Source of the DNA: an uncultured Prevotellaceae bacterium
GTDB taxonomy: Bacteria; Bacteroidota; Bacteroidia; Bacteroidales; Muribaculaceae
DNA: 64,000 nucleotides
Direction of reading: 5' to 3'
Assembly: GCA_900319525.1 (NCBI GenBank)
Contig: ONOU01000004.1
Location: 1-64,000, forward strand
The number at the start of each line of letters is the position of its first letter. Positions within the stretch are counted from its first letter, which is position 1. The position numbers were made by a program, and so were the translations under genes. A model generated the notes under the pieces. The model was given only the letters and a program-made list of their open reading frames with translations, ran no database searches and was not told the origin of the DNA. Below, piece after piece: positions 1-6,996 of this stretch.

Positions 1-111
1 TTATCGGGATGGCCTGAGCCGCACGAAAAGAAAAACATAAGTGACAAAGGAAATGTTACGATAAGCGGTTTCATTTCTCTATACGCTAAATTCCGATTTC
101 TCTGTTTTTTA

Positions 112-801
112 TTAATCAGTTTTGAAGAGAATATGCATATAGTTCCCATTCTCATAGCCGAAGCGCTGTATGAGAGTGGAACCGTCATAGATAGCTTCCA
201 GTTGCAGAGCGATGCCGTTTTCAGCAAGTGAGCCGAATGCTTTCGGCTGTTTCAGTTCGTTCTCCGTAAACTTGTAAGTCTGACTGTTGTTATTAAACTC
301 TATGCGGATATGGTGATCGGTATCGCCGTAGTTTAAGTTCAGCAGCATGACATTGGGGATGAAAGCCCATATGATGTGCAAAAAGTCCGTGTCGTAGTCG
401 AAGCCATAGCGTGCAGTGATGGCCTGTGGGGAGGCTCCGGCGAGTGCATGGCTCAGCCCTTCGTCCGCATCCACGACCTTTGAAATCAGCGAAACGGGGA
501 AGTCTTGAAAGAATACATGCAGCATCTTATTGTCAGACACATCAACTTGCACGTCACCGAAGGCTTCACTATGGGCAACCGTTATAGGTCGACCCGCCTC
601 GTCTTTGCCTTCGATACAATCTTTGTTTTTGTATATAATGACGTACTGGCCAGGATATTCGCCCGAAATGTTCTGCGCATAGGTCTCCTTTTGTTTGTTC
701 GTCAACCGCTTCACAACATCGTCTTCGTTGCTGCAAGATGCAAGGGAGAACAATGAGAATAATAGTAGGATAAATCCTAAATACTTTAACTTACTTATCA
801 T
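112..801 (-). CDS. Putative lipoprotein, function unknown
   Basis: A 229-residue protein with a signal peptide and a lipobox (LASC, Cys at about residue 23), so probably an outer- or inner-membrane-anchored lipoprotein. The acidic residues just after the Cys (SNEDD) resemble the surface-export signals seen in Bacteroidetes lipoproteins, which would place it on the cell surface; that is inference. The mature part is beta-rich with no motif I recognise. It lies 26 bases downstream of the small remnant ORF ending at 828 and is probably transcribed from the promoter at 1123-1130. Its signal peptide is nearly the same as that of the lipoprotein at 6524-6961 (both contain LGFILL and LFSLASC), while the mature parts differ, so the two may share an origin for the leader only. 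Confidence 0.75.
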   Translation of the reverse strand: MISKLKYLGFILLLFSLFSLASCSNEDDVVKRLTNKQKETYAQNISGEYPGQYVIIYKNKDCIEGKDEAGRPITVAHSEAFGDVQVDVSDNKMLHVFFQDFPVSLISKVVDADEGLSHALAGASPQAITARYGFDYDTDFLHIIWAFIPNVMLLNLNYGDTDHHIRIEFNNNSQTYKFTENELKQPKAFGSLAENGIALQLEAIYDGSTLIQRFGYENGNYMHILFKTD

Positions 802-827
802 GGCTCTAATTTTAATATTACTACTAA

Positions 828-1097
828 TTAACGTTGGCCAAATGCAATTATTATGCTACCTGAACTTGTTTTTGAGCGATAGTCGCCTTTAAGTCCTCGC
901 TCTCCTGGACCGTCACCTACGGCTGGTTTTCGGGTGATCATGCCGAAGATGTCGAGGTTCTGGGGACAGTCGGCCAGGGGCAGTTCTATCTCCATGCTGT
1001 AGTCGTCGGCGTCGGTGAAGATGCGGTTCTCCGATACGTACTCTATCGAAGACCCCTTCTTCAGCGCTGCCTGCTTTCCGTTTATCGTCAGTATCAT
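828..1097 (-). pseudogene. Remnant of a repeated accessory gene (fused N- and C-terminal ends)
   Basis: An 89-residue ORF. Residues 1 to about 57 (MILTINGK..., then EYVSENR and DCPQNLDIFG) look like the start of a larger protein that I recall from Bacteroides prophage-like or tail-like gene clusters; this recollection is not verified. The last 19 residues (ending SSGSIIIAFGQR) match the end of another short ORF at 6997-7158 (ending SSSIIIAFILR). The simplest reading is an internally deleted copy that kept both ends. It starts directly behind a palindromic promoter (1103-1141). A second bare start of the same gene lies at 6426-6458. It may still be translated, but I consider it a decayed copy. 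Confidence 0.55.
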
Positions 1098-1102
1098 AAA
1101 AT

Positions 1103-1141
1103 AGCGGTTGATTTACTTAATGCAAAGGTAAATCAACCGCT
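1103..1141 (-). promoter_or_regulatory. Palindromic promoter of the remnant gene
   Basis: A perfect 14-bp inverted repeat (1103-1116 and 1128-1141, arm AGCGGTTGATTTAC) encloses and overlaps a minus-strand -7 element TACCTTTG (1130 to 1123). The ATG at 1097 would follow the predicted start of transcription by under 20 bases. A degenerate second copy is at 6466-6498. The arm overlapping the -7 element suggests an operator. Confidence 0.6.
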
Positions 1142-1203
1142 TTATGCTGAGAAAAGACGGAACCGTATTTTTTCCCTTTCGTGAAACTAGCTATATCTTC
1201 CCC

Positions 1204-3261
1204 TCATCGGGTTATGATTCCATTATCAGTATCACTTAGATTGATGGTTTTATCTGCCGACTGATGCTCCCGGCCTTTGCTCAATCGCCATGAAATGTTA
1301 AGTGACAGACTGTTGCCACCATCTCTACTGTAGTGCACCATGTGCTTGTAAAGATTGCGGTTCAGGATCTCGCTTTCTGTGGACTTGTAGCTATTGATGA
1401 AAGGATTAGACCATGTGAGTGAGAATTGCCAATCCCCATAGTTGTAGGAGCATTGTAAGATTGTATTAGCTCCGTTATATGCCTTTGTCTCTCCCTCTAA
1501 GAAGCGAAAGCCATTGTCCGCAAAAGCCAATAAAGTGAATTTTCCGAGATAGGCTGTGACACCTGCCGAATAGAACCACGATGTATAGCAATGCGTATAG
1601 TCAAAGCCATAGTTGAAGCAACGCATCATTCCTCCGTTTGCATAAATTTGTAGTTTCTCGGGTGTAATCCAATAACTTGCGTATGACATTGTATTCAATA
1701 CGTTAATAGCTTTCTGATTTATCTGTGTATAGATGAACTTGTCATCAGCGGTGCGCTCGTAGTGCGCCATGTTGGGTTTATTGCAATGGCGGTAGAACCC
1801 TTCGGCAAATGCACTCCAGCGTTCATCGTTATACGACAGACGCAATGTATGTTCTGTGTCACGGGACGGCTTGAGGCTGGGGTTACCCACAATATATTCC
1901 ATGCTGTTTGTCTGAATTGTTGCATCGCTGATCATGGCAATGCGCGAAGCACGGTCTTTCATCTCAAAGGTGTAGTTTAGTTGCATCCCATTCATGATAC
2001 CATAAGCCAGCGTCGCCTTGGGGCGGAATGTCCAGAAGTCATAGTTGTGCTCATTTTGATTGTAGTGGATGTAGCTTGTTCCCAAACCAAGAGAATAGCG
2101 TAAACCCTTGAGCCAACCTTTTATCTCGCTGAACGCATAGACACTATTCTGATTCAACTCTGTCAGGGCAAAGGCATCGCCCGTATAATCATTATTTGTG
2201 TATTTATAGCGATAGTTCACACCAGCAGATAACGTGAATGGGTTCAGTCGGTTTTCGTAGATTATTTCAGATAAAGCAGAGACGGTCTTGCCATTTACAT
2301 CATATTGATAAGGAGCTCCCTCATCGTAGTAATTGCTGCTCTTGGTGGCTATGTATGTGCCAACAGCATTTGCCGTGACTGACTGACGCGGAGTGAGTTG
2401 GCGGAAGAAGTACAAGTCGAGGACAGGTGAGTTGGACTTGCCGCTCTCTTTGTTGGTTGATCGATATCGGTTTGTGCCATCAATGATGTCTTTGACCGAA
2501 TAATTGCCTGGAGTTTTATTCAGACTCTCACTCAAGGATGCCTGAAAGACGTATGCTGTGGAATCTGCCAGATTGTAGGTCAGCTTCACGTCATGGCTGC
2601 GTGCTTTTCTGAGCGTCTTTACATCATCACGCTCTATAGCATAGATGTCATCATTATTCAGGGTATATTTTGCCAACTCAGTTGCCTTTGTTCCTTTCAA
2701 TTGATGACCGCTAAAATTGTAGGAAAGAGTAAACTCACTTTTCTTATGGTTCCATTTACCATACACCGTTCCATCACCTTGCCAAGAAGTGAGTGTGGGC
2801 GTGACGTCAGTGCCTAACGTATAACCGGAGTCATCGCGCTTGGTGATGATGTTGATTACGTAGGCCACGTCTTCCCCATAACGCACACCAGGATTATCAA
2901 CGAAGTCAATCTTGCTGATGAGTTTGGGGTCAAGTGCCAACATTTCCTCTTTGCCGACGATGATGCCATTGATTCTAAGTTGTACACCGCCTCTGCCATC
3001 AATTGCAGTTACAGAATGTGCCACATTATCAATACGGAGGTTGGGCAACGAGAGTTTCTGCAGGAGGCCAAAACCATTGTTTGAGGCATCCTTCTGGGCA
3101 TCTGTAGGATAAATCATCTGGCCGTCAGCCTTGCTTACAACCTTGGGAGCGTTGACAATGACTTCATCAAGAGCGACAGTCTTGTCCTCATTCTGAGTAA
3201 ACGCCTGGAAAGGACAAAGACAAAGGATAACGAAAAATAAAAATAATTGTTTCATTTGCAT
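1204..3261 (-). CDS. TonB-dependent-receptor-like outer membrane beta-barrel protein
   Basis: A 685-residue protein with a signal peptide (residues 1 to about 22), a short N-terminal segment, a plug-like domain (about 48-145, including LRINGIIVGKEEMLALDPK) and a long C-terminal region rich in alternating aromatic/polar strands typical of a 22-strand barrel. It lacks the usual N-terminal carboxypeptidase-regulatory-like domain, and I see no clear TonB box, so it could be a receptor with another energising partner. Substrate unknown. It starts at 3261 behind a -7 element (TACCTTTG, 3294 to 3287) with no good -33 element; three 11-bp direct repeats (3328-3360) lie upstream, and a membrane-bound winged-helix regulator is the next gene upstream. 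This context suggests regulated expression of an uptake protein. No SusD partner is adjacent. Confidence 0.8.
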   Translation of the reverse strand: MQMKQLFLFFVILCLCPFQAFTQNEDKTVALDEVIVNAPKVVSKADGQMIYPTDAQKDASNNGFGLLQKLSLPNLRIDNVAHSVTAIDGRGGVQLRINGIIVGKEEMLALDPKLISKIDFVDNPGVRYGEDVAYVINIITKRDDSGYTLGTDVTPTLTSWQGDGTVYGKWNHKKSEFTLSYNFSGHQLKGTKATELAKYTLNNDDIYAIERDDVKTLRKARSHDVKLTYNLADSTAYVFQASLSESLNKTPGNYSVKDIIDGTNRYRSTNKESGKSNSPVLDLYFFRQLTPRQSVTANAVGTYIATKSSNYYDEGAPYQYDVNGKTVSALSEIIYENRLNPFTLSAGVNYRYKYTNNDYTGDAFALTELNQNSVYAFSEIKGWLKGLRYSLGLGTSYIHYNQNEHNYDFWTFRPKATLAYGIMNGMQLNYTFEMKDRASRIAMISDATIQTNSMEYIVGNPSLKPSRDTEHTLRLSYNDERWSAFAEGFYRHCNKPNMAHYERTADDKFIYTQINQKAINVLNTMSYASYWITPEKLQIYANGGMMRCFNYGFDYTHCYTSWFYSAGVTAYLGKFTLLAFADNGFRFLEGETKAYNGANTILQCSYNYGDWQFSLTWSNPFINSYKSTESEILNRNLYKHMVHYSRDGGNSLSLNISWRLSKGREHQSADKTINLSDTDNGIITR

Positions 3262-3286
3262 CGAACATTTTTTTTGATTTTCGATG

Positions 3287-3360
3287 CAAAGGTATTACCG
3301 AATCAGAAGAGTGTCAGAAATTCTTACCTGACATTTGTCTGACATTTGCCTGACAACGAC
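3287..3360 (-). promoter_or_regulatory. Activator-type promoter with three 11-bp direct repeats
   Basis: On the minus strand: -7 element TACCTTTG at 3294-3287, no TTTG at -33, an isolated TGTCAG (plus-strand reading) at 3312-3317, then three head-to-tail 11-bp units beginning CTGACA at 3328, 3339 and 3350. Eleven-base direct repeats are the usual binding pattern of OmpR/PhoB-type winged-helix regulators, which is the fold of the product of the neighbouring gene. Confidence 0.6.
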
Positions 3361-3364
3361 CTAT

Positions 3365-4063
3365 CTATTTGAGTTTCAGTGCGTAGCTTCTACCTCTGTC
3401 CGACTCAATTTTCAGGTTACTATGGGCTTCTAAGATGGGTTTCACTCGTTTGATAAGCGTGTAAAGCGTATCGCTGGCATTGGGTTTCTTGGGCCACAGG
3501 CGGTCACAGATTTCTTGCTTGGAGAGTGAATGAGATTCTGTCATCATAAACATCTCCATAAGGCAGTGCTGCATCGGAGTAAAATGAATTGGTTCACCTT
3601 TTGTCGTAATGAATTTGTCGTTGGCAAATACAATGCCACCATAACTCAGTGCTTCTGCAATCATCTCAGGCTTAACCCTGCGCATATACCACAGGCTGCA
3701 CATCATCCATAGAAGGCCGGCAAACAACAATGCCCCGGATGCCCGCTGGTCAGAAAGCGCAAGTATGGTCAAAACGTCGCAATTAGCCTGTGCCACCATC
3801 TGAGTTTCCTGTCGGCCAGCCCTGCTCACGGATGTCATGGCAATGCTGGCAGTGTTTTTTAGTTCGGCGATGGTGAGATGACTACGATAGCAGCGGATAG
3901 TATCGGCATTGATCACGTCTGTCGGCATCTCGGCAAGAGTGAGCTTCAGTGCATTGTTTACATCTCGTGTTATCCCGTTTACGGTACTTTTATAGCTGCT
4001 TATGCTTGAACATAACGCACAAAGCATTATGAAAACGAATATGACGAAAGGAAGTTTCTTCAT
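3365..4063 (-). CDS. ToxR-like membrane-bound winged-helix regulator
   Basis: A 232-residue protein. Residues about 4-20 form a first membrane segment, about 25-105 are probably periplasmic, about 107-125 (ALLFAGLLWMMCSLWYMR) form a second membrane segment, and about 150-232 form an OmpR/PhoB-type C-terminal winged helix (LSKQEICDRLWPKK, then LIKRVKPILE and a final basic beta hairpin). There is no receiver domain, so it resembles one-component membrane regulators that sense on the periplasmic side and bind DNA from the membrane. The gene overlaps a 47-codon ORF upstream by ATGA and precedes the barrel protein gene, whose promoter carries 11-bp direct repeats. I infer that it controls that gene. 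The inducing signal cannot be told from sequence. Confidence 0.75.
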   Translation of the reverse strand: MKKLPFVIFVFIMLCALCSSISSYKSTVNGITRDVNNALKLTLAEMPTDVINADTIRCYRSHLTIAELKNTASIAMTSVSRAGRQETQMVAQANCDVLTILALSDQRASGALLFAGLLWMMCSLWYMRRVKPEMIAEALSYGGIVFANDKFITTKGEPIHFTPMQHCLMEMFMMTESHSLSKQEICDRLWPKKPNASDTLYTLIKRVKPILEAHSNLKIESDRGRSYALKLK

Positions 4064-4203
4064 CTGTCTGAATTCTTAATGGTATTCAACATTTCAATCA
4101 TTTTCTTTACATATGGCAATGCACAGCGGAAACCCTCTGGCATGTCATCATTCGCAACCCGTGAGAGACATATCGACAAGTATGATATAAGGAATACTCT
4201 CAT
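4060..4203 (-). CDS. Small ORF (47 aa) translationally coupled to the regulator
   Basis: A 47-residue ORF starting at the ATG 4203-4201 and ending with TGA at 4062-4060, overlapping the regulator's ATG by the four bases ATGA. A -7 element TACCTTTG (4233 to 4226) lies about 16 bases before its predicted mRNA start region, so it is the first ORF on the transcript. The peptide starts MRVFLISYLSICLS, which could be a membrane or leader segment, and ends in a charged amphipathic stretch (YVKKMIEMLNTIKN). I do not recognise it. It could be a small membrane partner or leader of the regulator; it could also be a relic. Confidence 0.5.
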   Translation of the reverse strand: MRVFLISYLSICLSRVANDDMPEGFRCALPYVKKMIEMLNTIKNSDR

Positions 4204-4432
4204 TGAATAAAGGTGTTTGATCTTGCAAAGGTAAACATAATTCTGCTATTTTCTCTTAGATTTCGGTGATTTATTGACTTCGTCTTCAATGCTGACGCTC
4301 GGCAATATTCATGCAAGCATGACATTGCGCTCGTTTACTCGCATTGGTGTTCATGAGGCGCTGGTGTTTGCTCAGACTTTTATAATTTTGGTATAAGTTG
4401 CTCAACCGCGTATGCCTTGAAAAGACAGGGGA
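4204..4432. other. Intergenic stretch with repeat remnants
   Basis: Contains the -7 element of the 47-aa ORF (4226-4233), a segment (4298-4337) resembling the palindrome-bearing repeat at 7072-7110, and a roughly 55-bp segment (4372-4424) closely resembling 5641-5712. Read on the minus strand, 4204-4340 encodes a degenerate version of the C-terminal tail of the repeated accessory gene (SAM-C--E-CRA, then HRNLRENSRIMFTFA). No intact gene seen apart from the small ORF. Confidence 0.5.
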
Positions 4433-4927
4433 TTATGGCATAACATTCAAAGGGCCGATGTTATCAGTCAGGATGACACCGCCATAAAAACAGTTATCAA
4501 ATCCTTTGTTCTCTCTCGTTAACAAATCAGTCCCTTTCTTGAATATGTTATTCTTTACTATCAGTTGCTTCTCAAAGATGCAGTCAAAAAAACTGAAGAA
4601 GCCATAAAAGATATTATCCGATATGACCATTTCTTCATTATTATGTCCTCCCATCTGGTAATCGATATCAGACATTACGATGTTTCCTGTGAACATAAGA
4701 CCAGCACCAAACACAGTAGAATGAATGCCCAATTTGTCAATAATACAGTTACAGATACTCACTTTTCCCGAAAATCTAACCGCCACTATATCAAGCTCAT
4801 GAATATGGCAATGTTCAAGAATCATGCCTTCACTATCACTATCATGACCATTAACAGTGAATTCATCAATACGTTCTATTATTTGATTCTTTATATCTAG
4901 CATAACCTGTTTTTCGCGAACATTCAA
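4433..4927 (-). CDS. Hypothetical protein, beta-helix-like
   Basis: A 164-residue cytoplasmic protein without signal peptide. After a helical N-terminus (residues 1-25) it shows regularly spaced short hydrophobic strands with Asn and Cys turns (CHIHELDIV, NCIIDKLGI, GNIVMSDIDY, DNIFYGFFSFFDC, NNIFKKG), a pattern compatible with a right-handed or pentapeptide-like beta helix. I do not recognise the family. Its 3' end is followed by a repeat copy (4372-4424), the same arrangement as at the gene 5721-6266. Start chosen at the first ATG (MNVREK); a Met at residue 9 is an alternative. Confidence 0.55.
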   Translation of the reverse strand: MNVREKQVMLDIKNQIIERIDEFTVNGHDSDSEGMILEHCHIHELDIVAVRFSGKVSICNCIIDKLGIHSTVFGAGLMFTGNIVMSDIDYQMGGHNNEEMVISDNIFYGFFSFFDCIFEKQLIVKNNIFKKGTDLLTRENKGFDNCFYGGVILTDNIGPLNVMP

Positions 4928-4982
4928 TTAGTTATTTGTAAAGATATGTCACTTGTGATACATCTTGATGAAATTCAACAAT

Positions 4983-5237
4983 CTAATTGAGTTGAACACC
5001 GCGTTCGTAAAGGTATTCAGGAGCAAATCCTATTTCATCGTTCCAGTCAATTGTGAATGGGTCAAGAGTGAACGCTTTGAAGTAGTCAATATCTTGCAAC
5101 TTCTTGCAGATTCCCTTTTGCATCAATGGTGTGAAATCCACAAGTCGAACTTCTCCATTGCTAAATGTGATACGCAGTGTATAGTCTCTATCATATTCAG
5201 CTTTTGTTACTGTCAGCAATAATGAATTAGCATCCAT
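4983..5237 (-). CDS. DUF2442 domain protein
   Basis: An 84-residue protein with the DUF2442 pattern: N-terminal strand (LLLTVTKAEYDRDYTLRITF), a central NGEVRLVDFTPL segment, and a C-terminal WNDEIGFAPEYLYERG. Members of this family are small and usually lie next to a DUF4160 gene, as here. The biochemical role is not established; a toxin-antitoxin-like or regulatory role has been suggested from gene pairing only. The gene begins 7 bases after the stop of the DUF4160 gene and is surely co-transcribed with it from the promoter at 5526-5533. Confidence 0.75.
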   Translation of the reverse strand: MDANSLLLTVTKAEYDRDYTLRITFSNGEVRLVDFTPLMQKGICKKLQDIDYFKAFTLDPFTIDWNDEIGFAPEYLYERGVQLN

Positions 5238-5244
5238 GATATAA

Positions 5245-5502
5245 TTATTTTAAGGGTTCTATCTTCTCGGGCTTCTCACTATTGGTAAGGCGTTCCCAGT
5301 TGCTCATCAACTCATCTTTATGAAGGTCCAGCCATTCATATACAAGCTTTAATGCCCTACGAGGAAAAGAACCTGTAACAATCCCGTCTTGTATAGTGAT
5401 AATCGCTTTATAATTCTCATACCACACATGAAAGTGGGGTGGATTATGGTCATCTATATACATATAGATAATAATTCCGTAAAATCTGCTAATCTCTAGC
5501 AT
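5245..5502 (-). CDS. DUF4160 domain protein
   Basis: An 85-residue protein with the DUF4160 signature: start MLEISRFYGIIIYMY, then DDHNPPHFHVWYENYKAII, and a C-terminal helix with EWLDLHKDELMSNWERL. The reading frame is open up to an ATG at 5538, but the -7 element TATATTTG (5533 to 5526) lies between that ATG and this one, and family members start with MPxISxFxG-like sequence, so I place the start at 5502. It pairs with DUF2442 downstream. Conserved histidines (PPHFH) could bind a metal or act catalytically, but no activity is known. Confidence 0.75.
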   Translation of the reverse strand: MLEISRFYGIIIYMYIDDHNPPHFHVWYENYKAIITIQDGIVTGSFPRRALKLVYEWLDLHKDELMSNWERLTNSEKPEKIEPLK

Positions 5503-5525
5503 AATCAAACATTTTTCTAAATTCG

Positions 5526-5559
5526 CAAATATAGACACTTTTCTTCAATTGGTGGCAAA
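5526..5559 (-). promoter_or_regulatory. Promoter of the DUF4160-DUF2442 pair
   Basis: Minus-strand -7 element TATATTTG (5533 to 5526) with TTTG (5559 to 5556) 22 bases upstream. It decides the DUF4160 start in favour of 5502. Confidence 0.55.
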
Positions 5560-5599
5560 ATTGAAAGGAATTTATTGAGAATCTCGCAAATCTAGTGCC

Positions 5600-5715
5600 A
5601 AACACTTCACTTTTCTTTATGATTTCGGTGATTCTAATAAGGTGTTTATGAGCGTTATTCGTCCAGACTTTTATGATTTTGGTATAAGTTCTTCAACCGC
5701 TTTTGCCTTAAATGC
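5600..5715. repeat. Dispersed repeat, second copy of 4372-4424
   Basis: The block 5641-5712 and the block 4372-4424 share GGTGTTT, CAGACTTTTAT, ATTTTGGTATAAGTT and TCAACCGC with few differences, and both end in a T-rich GCCTT motif that resembles the right arm of the palindromic promoter at 1128-1141. Each copy sits just downstream of a small minus-strand gene. Both are also adjacent to an ATTTCGGTGATT motif (5620s and 4260s). Confidence 0.6.
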
Positions 5716-5720
5716 CGGTG

Positions 5721-6266
5721 CTATTTCTTCTCAACAAGGTCTTCCAGTCGATCGATAATCTCCTCATCGCGGCGAGTCATAAGTTCCCCAACAATAATGC
5801 CATCGAAATAAGGAAGAATAAACACCGCAATAATTGCGACTACAAGTAGAACCCTAAACATCGTTACCGCAATTATCCAGCCCTTGTCCATATTGAAGAC
5901 ATCGAACCAGAACGATGGATCGCAAATAAGAAATCCCAACATAGCAAGGTATAAAGCATTGCGGTCATTTTTCAACCTCTTTTTATACCAGTACAATAGC
6001 TCTTTGGGGGTGTCAAGGATGTTCAGCCTCTTGAGATACCGAAGATTGTTCACCACTATCCAGACTGATGCAATACAACCTACCGATAAATTGCAGATGA
6101 GAACAGTTTTCTGCTCCAGATGTTGCCATAAAAGAATGTCAAATATGGAAATGAGCAAAACACCCACTGCAAGGCACAGTCCATTTTTTGCCTGTGACCG
6201 AGACTCGTCCTTGATTCTATCAAACCATTTGTCCCGGCTCAAGTTGTATGATTCTTCAAGTTTCAT
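5721..6266 (-). CDS. Hypothetical membrane protein, four predicted TM segments
   Basis: A 181-residue protein with hydrophobic stretches at about residues 30-47 (LCLAVGVLLISIFDILLW), 54-72, 104-123 and 130-155, connected by basic cytoplasmic-type loops (RYLKRL, YWYKKRLKND). The N- and C-termini are charged. I do not recognise the family. It is an orphan between the DUF4160 promoter and a lipoprotein gene, and its 3' end is followed by the dispersed repeat at 5641-5712. Start taken at MKLEESYN; no clear promoter is visible upstream. Confidence 0.6.
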   Translation of the reverse strand: MKLEESYNLSRDKWFDRIKDESRSQAKNGLCLAVGVLLISIFDILLWQHLEQKTVLICNLSVGCIASVWIVVNNLRYLKRLNILDTPKELLYWYKKRLKNDRNALYLAMLGFLICDPSFWFDVFNMDKGWIIAVTMFRVLLVVAIIAVFILPYFDGIIVGELMTRRDEEIIDRLEDLVEKK

Positions 6267-6425
6267 AACGTCTCGAATTTATGGATATTATTCTCACTTT
6301 TTAGACGCACAAAACACCAAAAAGTTTAGAAACATCATGATCTTTCTGCTAAACGCTTCTTCAAATAAAAAGGGATAAAATAGGTGGCCTCCCTCAACAA
6401 ATGAGCAAGCTCGATTGCATTCAAC

Positions 6426-6458
6426 TTACACACGTTTCCCGTTTATCGTCAACATCAT
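6426..6458 (-). pseudogene. Start of a second copy of the repeated gene, cut after 10 codons
   Basis: Reads MMLTINGK then two codons and a stop. This corresponds to MILTINGK at 1097 and is preceded by a degenerate copy of the same palindromic promoter (6466-6498, -7 element TACCTTTG at 6488-6481). The rest of the gene is missing here. Confidence 0.6.
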
Positions 6459-6465
6459 AATAAAC

Positions 6466-6498
6466 GCGGCTGATTTACCACAAAGGTAAACCAACCGC
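6466..6498 (-). promoter_or_regulatory. Degenerate copy of the palindromic promoter
   Basis: Arms 6466-6479 and 6485-6498 pair with a few mismatches and surround TACCTTTG (6488-6481). Sequence and geometry match 1103-1141. Confidence 0.55.
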
Positions 6499-6523
6499 TT
6501 TTGTCTTAAAAGACATTGTTATA

Positions 6524-6961
6524 TCAGTTATTGTCTATTTTGCTGTCTTTCTTGAAACGGGCCATTTCCTCATTGGAATCGGTCTTATACCAAACCATTT
6601 CGGACTTTGTGAGTTTGTGGATGTCACACTCGATATAAATCCTGGTTTGCCCATCATGTTCCTTGCCAGTGAAGATGTTCATATGTGCTGTTTCACCAAC
6701 TCGATAATGAAGGTCAGTAACCGTCCATCCTTCATCAGGCCAATTTGATTCATAAAGCTCAATTCGCCCAGAATAAGAAGTTTCGGGATAAAACACATAT
6801 TTAACGACACTCGCATCTTGTATTCTACTATCGAACACTTGAGTCCAAATGCCCTCAAGTTTACTTGTGTCGATACTCTTGACATCATCGTCACCGCATG
6901 ATGCCAAGGAGAACAATGTGAACGATAATAGGATAAAACCTAAAAGCTGTAATTTTCTCAT
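6524..6961 (-). CDS. Putative lipoprotein, function unknown
   Basis: A 145-residue protein with signal peptide and lipobox (LASC, followed by GDDD, an acidic stretch like the surface-export signal of Bacteroidetes lipoproteins). The mature part is short and may form a lipocalin-like beta barrel: it has W, alternating polar strands and a start TSKLEGIWTQVF resembling the GxW motif of lipocalin-type Bacteroidales lipoproteins. That is a guess from pattern. The signal peptide is almost the same as in the 112-801 gene. It lies between two fragments of the repeated accessory gene: a C-terminal piece upstream (6997-7158) and a start downstream (6426-6458). Confidence 0.7.
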   Translation of the reverse strand: MRKLQLLGFILLSFTLFSLASCGDDDVKSIDTSKLEGIWTQVFDSRIQDASVVKYVFYPETSYSGRIELYESNWPDEGWTVTDLHYRVGETAHMNIFTGKEHDGQTRIYIECDIHKLTKSEMVWYKTDSNEEMARFKKDSKIDNN

Positions 6962-6996
6962 ATCATTTCTCTTGTTTACACATTCAATACTACTGA

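Noticed and set aside
1103..1141. Invertible promoter of the Bacteroides type
   Set aside because: The inverted arms are separated by 11 bases only, too short for inversion by a serine or tyrosine recombinase, and there is no recombinase gene nearby.
4372..5712. Integron attC sites behind the small genes
   Set aside because: The conserved blocks lack the attC core motifs and the long stem expected, and no integrase gene is seen.
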